DNA of 8,092 nucleotides, from positions 1 to 8,092 of the forward strand of contig CAZNLH010000058.1 of assembly GCA_964573995.1 (NCBI GenBank), written 5' to 3'. The notes under the pieces were generated by a model that was not told the origin of the DNA, ran no database searches, and worked only from the letters and a program-made list of their open reading frames with translations. The stretch comes from CAZNLH01 sp964573995 (GTDB lineage: Bacteria > Gemmatimonadota > CAZMKB01 > CAZNLH01). The position numbers and the translations under genes are program-made. Positions 5,917 through 8,092 of the stretch are shown one piece after another; the stretch's first letter is position 1; each line of letters opens with the position of its first letter.

Positions 5917-7731
5917 CTATTCCCCAAGGTAGCGGTCGAGGAACCGCTCCATGGCACGGTAGAAGTCGAACTGGTTTTCCTCGTTCTGAAAGCCGTGCCC
6001 CTCGTTCGCCTTGACGATGTATTCCACAGGGATTCCGCGTTCCTTGACGGCCTTGACTATCTGGTCAGACTCGTGCTTCGGCACCCTCGGATCGTTGGCG
6101 CCCTGGGCAACCAACAATGGGGCGCGTATCCGGTCGGCGTTGAAGAACGGTGAGGTCTCGCGGAATCGATCTTCGTCCCTCTCGGGGTGTCCGACCATCT
6201 CGTACATCACCTCGAGGTAGGGCTTCCAGTATGGAGGGATTGCCGCCATCCAGGTGAAGAGGTTGGAGACGCCGACGTAACTGACGCCGCATGCGTAAAG
6301 GTCCGGGGTCCTGGTGAGGCCGGATAGGGCCGCGTACCCGCCGTAACTACCGCCGTATATGGCGACCCGGGCCGGGTCCGCGATGCCACTGTCTATTGCC
6401 CACTGGACGGCGTCTGTGACGTCATCCTGCATCTTCAATCCCCATTGGCCGAATCCCGCCTTCCAGAAGGCCCTGCCGTACCCCGTCGACCCCCGGAAGT
6501 TCATCTGTAGCACGGCGTAACCGCGGTTGGCGAGGAACTGTATCTCGGGGTTGAATCCCCACGTGTCCCGGTGCCATGGTCCGCCGTGTGGATGGACGAG
6601 GAGCGGTAACCTTCGGGGCTCTTCCCCCGGGGGGAGTGTGAGGTAGCCGTGTATGATGAGCCCGTCCCTGCTCCGGTAGGTGATCGTTTCCATCCGGGCC
6701 ATCTCCTCTTCACTGAGCCACGGCGAGAGGTCGAAGAGCTTGGTGAGCGACCACTTGTCGGTGTCCAGCAGGTGATAACTCCCTCGCGTGCGGTCGCTGC
6801 CGGAATAGACTATGTACCTGGTCTCGTCACGGGAGTGGGAGACCAGGCTGTTTTCCCGTTCCGGCAACCTCTCGTCGATGAACTCTTGGATCCTGCGACG
6901 CTCTGGGTCGAAGAAGTGGTAGTGGAGGCGGTCGGTCACGAAGGTCGCCCCGGTGACCACCTTGCGTCTCTTCGAATGCAACAGGCCCGAGACGTCGACG
7001 TCGGGATGTTCGAAGATAGTTTCTGCCTCGAGGCCGGCACGCAGGTCGTACCGGCAGGTGGCCGCCTTGTCGCGTCCCACGTTGGAGGTGACGTAGATCG
7101 ATCGGCCGTCGAAGGTGAAAAATAGGGGCTCCACGGTCTCCTTGAAATCGTAGGTGGCGACCGTGCTCCATGATGAGTCTTCCGTATCACGATATAGGAG
7201 GCTCGTCCTGACGCCGTCGGTTGTCGTTGCCAGCCTGACGCGGCCTTCGTGATCCGTGATCCACCTCTGGATGTTCCCCGGGTTCTCTGCCAACAGGGTC
7301 ATCTTTGCCTTGCCGACGTCGAGCCGGTAGACGTCGAAGAACTTTGGATCCCGGCGGTTCATCTGGAAGAGGACCTCGTTGTCGCGGTCCTCAAGTTCGT
7401 CCACCACCTCGCACTTGACGCCCTCGAAGGGCGTAAGTTCACGAGGATCGGACCCGTCAATACCCACGGAGTAGAGCCGGTAATTTTCATCCCCCCCCTG
7501 GTCCTGCCAGTAGAGGAGGCGATCATCTCCGGCCCACAGGTATCCTGCAATGTCCCGGTCGAGGGACGAGGTCACGCGTGATTCCTCGCCCGTCTCGAGG
7601 TCTCGTACGAAGAGATTCATGCGCCGTTCGAAGGGCCCCAGGTAGGCAAGGCGGGTGCCGTCCGGGGACAACCGCACCGCGGCCTTCTCCGGTTTCCTAA
7701 AGAAGTCTTCAAGTGGAATCTTTCGTCTCAT
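5917..7731 (-). CDS. S9 family peptidase (prolyl oligopeptidase / acylaminoacyl peptidase type)
   Basis: From the ATG at 7731 this is a 604-residue serine peptidase of the alpha/beta-hydrolase S9 family. Residues 1 to about 345 are a beta-propeller of repeated LSPDG/W-type blades that gates substrate entry. The C-terminal hydrolase domain has HPHGGP (380-385), the nucleophile Ser462 in GGSYGGY, Asp547 in GANDPRVP and His579 in NEGHGF, so the triad is complete. It should cleave short peptides or remove N-terminal acyl-amino acids in the cytoplasm. There is no signal peptide. The frame continues upstream to an ATG at 7845, but that stretch is low-complexity and runs into the promoter region of the divergent gene. 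I chose 7731 because it has AAGGA nine bases upstream and because the family typically begins IPLEDFF. It is convergent with the membrane-protein gene and divergent from the Rrf2 regulator, which may control it. Confidence 0.94.
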   Translation of the reverse strand: MRRKIPLEDFFRKPEKAAVRLSPDGTRLAYLGPFERRMNLFVRDLETGEESRVTSSLDRDIAGYLWAGDDRLLYWQDQGGDENYRLYSVGIDGSDPRELTPFEGVKCEVVDELEDRDNEVLFQMNRRDPKFFDVYRLDVGKAKMTLLAENPGNIQRWITDHEGRVRLATTTDGVRTSLLYRDTEDSSWSTVATYDFKETVEPLFFTFDGRSIYVTSNVGRDKAATCRYDLRAGLEAETIFEHPDVDVSGLLHSKRRKVVTGATFVTDRLHYHFFDPERRRIQEFIDERLPERENSLVSHSRDETRYIVYSGSDRTRGSYHLLDTDKWSLTKLFDLSPWLSEEEMARMETITYRSRDGLIIHGYLTLPPGEEPRRLPLLVHPHGGPWHRDTWGFNPEIQFLANRGYAVLQMNFRGSTGYGRAFWKAGFGQWGLKMQDDVTDAVQWAIDSGIADPARVAIYGGSYGGYAALSGLTRTPDLYACGVSYVGVSNLFTWMAAIPPYWKPYLEVMYEMVGHPERDEDRFRETSPFFNADRIRAPLLVAQGANDPRVPKHESDQIVKAVKERGIPVEYIVKANEGHGFQNEENQFDFYRAMERFLDRYLGE

Positions 7732-7767
7732 CGCTCGGTTTCCTTGTGCAGAATGCAGGTTGTCGAG

Positions 7768-7773
7768 ATTATA
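7768..7773 (-). promoter_or_regulatory. Possible -10 box for the S9 peptidase gene
   Basis: On the minus strand a perfect TATAAT lies 37 to 42 bases before the ATG at 7731, so transcription could start near 7761. No good -35 box sits 16-18 bases further upstream. A TTGACA is present on this strand at 7812-7807, but the 33-base gap is too long for a normal promoter. An activator-dependent promoter is possible. Confidence 0.3.
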
Positions 7774-7835
7774 ACTACAAGATACATTGAGGCTGGAAGA
7801 ACTTTTTGTCAATGGGGGAAGAGGGGAAAATAAAC

Positions 7836-7864
7836 TTGACAACATAGTATAGATTTTCTATATT
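7836..7864 (+). promoter_or_regulatory. Promoter of the Rrf2-type regulator gene
   Basis: TTGACA (7836-7841) and TATATT (7859-7864) are separated by the optimal 17 bp in a very AT-rich stretch. Transcription would start near 7871, about 38 bases before the ATG at 7909. A perfect TATAAT at 7865-7870 overlaps the next register but would leave a 23-bp spacer, so TATATT is preferred. Confidence 0.65.
7848..7862. promoter_or_regulatory. 15-bp palindrome in the regulator promoter, candidate autoregulatory operator
   Basis: TATAGA and TCTATA are exact reverse complements separated by TTT. The palindrome covers the second half of the spacer and the first four bases of the -10 box. Rrf2 regulators bind dyad sites as dimers and often repress their own promoters, so a repressor binding here would block RNA polymerase. 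ATAGTA also recurs at 7844-7849 and 7878-7883. The site assignment is inference; AT-richness makes chance palindromes more likely. Confidence 0.42.
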
Positions 7865-7908
7865 TATAATATACGAAATAGTAGAGAATCATTGGGAGAG
7901 ATCCTGAA

Positions 7909-8092
7909 ATGAAGATTACATCATCGGAAGAATACGGCCTCAGGTGCCTTATGCTCCTGGCGGCTCGCGATGGGGACCGCCCCCTGACGATCCCTGAGAT
8001 CTCCGAGATGGAAGGGCTCTCGCTTCCGCACGTGGGGAAGATCATGGGTATCTTGCGGGATTCGGGCCTGGTGGAGAGCGTACGAGGCAGGA
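7909..8092 (+). CDS. Rrf2 family transcriptional regulator (N-terminal part, cut by window edge)
   Basis: The first 61 codons of a gene that continues past the right edge. The protein starts MKITSSEEYGLRCLMLLA and continues with a winged helix-turn-helix of the Rrf2 type: IPEISEMEGLSLPHVGKIMG (28-47), then LRDSGLVESVRGR (49-61). The ending L-x-x-x-G-L-V-x-S-x-R-G is the hallmark of the family, which includes IscR, NsrR, CymR and RirA. Many members hold an Fe-S cluster through three cysteines in the C-terminal half, which is not visible here, so it cannot be said whether this one senses iron-sulfur status, NO or another signal. GGGAGAG (7894-7900) eight bases upstream supports the ATG. It is transcribed away from the S9 peptidase gene and may regulate it, itself, or genes downstream. 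Confidence 0.9.
   Translation, partial: MKITSSEEYGLRCLMLLAARDGDRPLTIPEISEMEGLSLPHVGKIMGILRDSGLVESVRGR

Noticed and set aside
7732..7845. 38-residue N-terminal extension of the S9 peptidase from an upstream ATG
   Set aside because: It is Ser/Leu low-complexity without a proper signal peptide, and it overlaps the divergent promoter and the minus-strand TATAAT. The internal ATG at 7731 has a ribosome binding site and matches the usual family N-terminus.
7809..8045. 78-residue minus-strand frame across the regulator start
   Set aside because: It is antisense to the clear Rrf2 coding sequence and the promoter, with no ribosome binding site or family features.

Overview
The window looks like a chromosomal segment of a GC-rich bacterium. 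It has strong AGGAGG-type ribosome binding sites, sigma-70-like promoters with TTGACA boxes, frequent AGG (Arg) and ATA (Ile) codons, and several non-ATG starts (GTG, TTG). The sequence alone does not settle the phylum. No phage, transposon, CRISPR or conjugation signatures are visible, so this is ordinary chromosomal DNA with a few poorly characterised families.

Layout: (1) bases 1-50 are the 3' part of a tRNA-Glu(UUC). (2) Bases 51-407 form a non-coding leader with a near-consensus promoter (TTGACA-N18-TATAAT) and, upstream of it, two copies of the palindrome CTTGCAAG. (3) Bases 408-3384 are a tight three-gene block: a zinc-dependent medium-chain (MDR) dehydrogenase, a class I aldolase-fold enzyme very like LsrF (the thiolase that ends AI-2 catabolism in enterics), and an extended SDR of the NAD-dependent epimerase/dehydratase type. 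They probably handle one carbohydrate-like metabolite, but no kinase or transporter is present to say which. (4) Bases 3496-3927 encode a four-helix membrane protein resembling one module of heme-copper oxidase subunit I. (5) Bases 3972-5759 encode a large polytopic membrane protein with a C-terminal soluble domain, reminiscent of GT-C-like/DUF6798 proteins, with an uncertain non-ATG start. (6) On the minus strand, bases 5917-7731 encode a cytoplasmic S9-family prolyl oligopeptidase with an intact catalytic triad, convergent with gene 5. (7) An AT-rich divergent control region (about 7732-7908) leads into the start of an Rrf2-family regulator that runs off the right edge. Its promoter has a 15-bp palindrome between and over the promoter boxes.

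The part most likely to hide something new is the LsrF-like three-gene block, which looks like a pathway fragment outside any recognisable lsr operon. The orphan heme-copper-oxidase-like protein and the Rrf2/S9 divergent pair come next. I see no clear evidence for a wholly new defence or mobile system.
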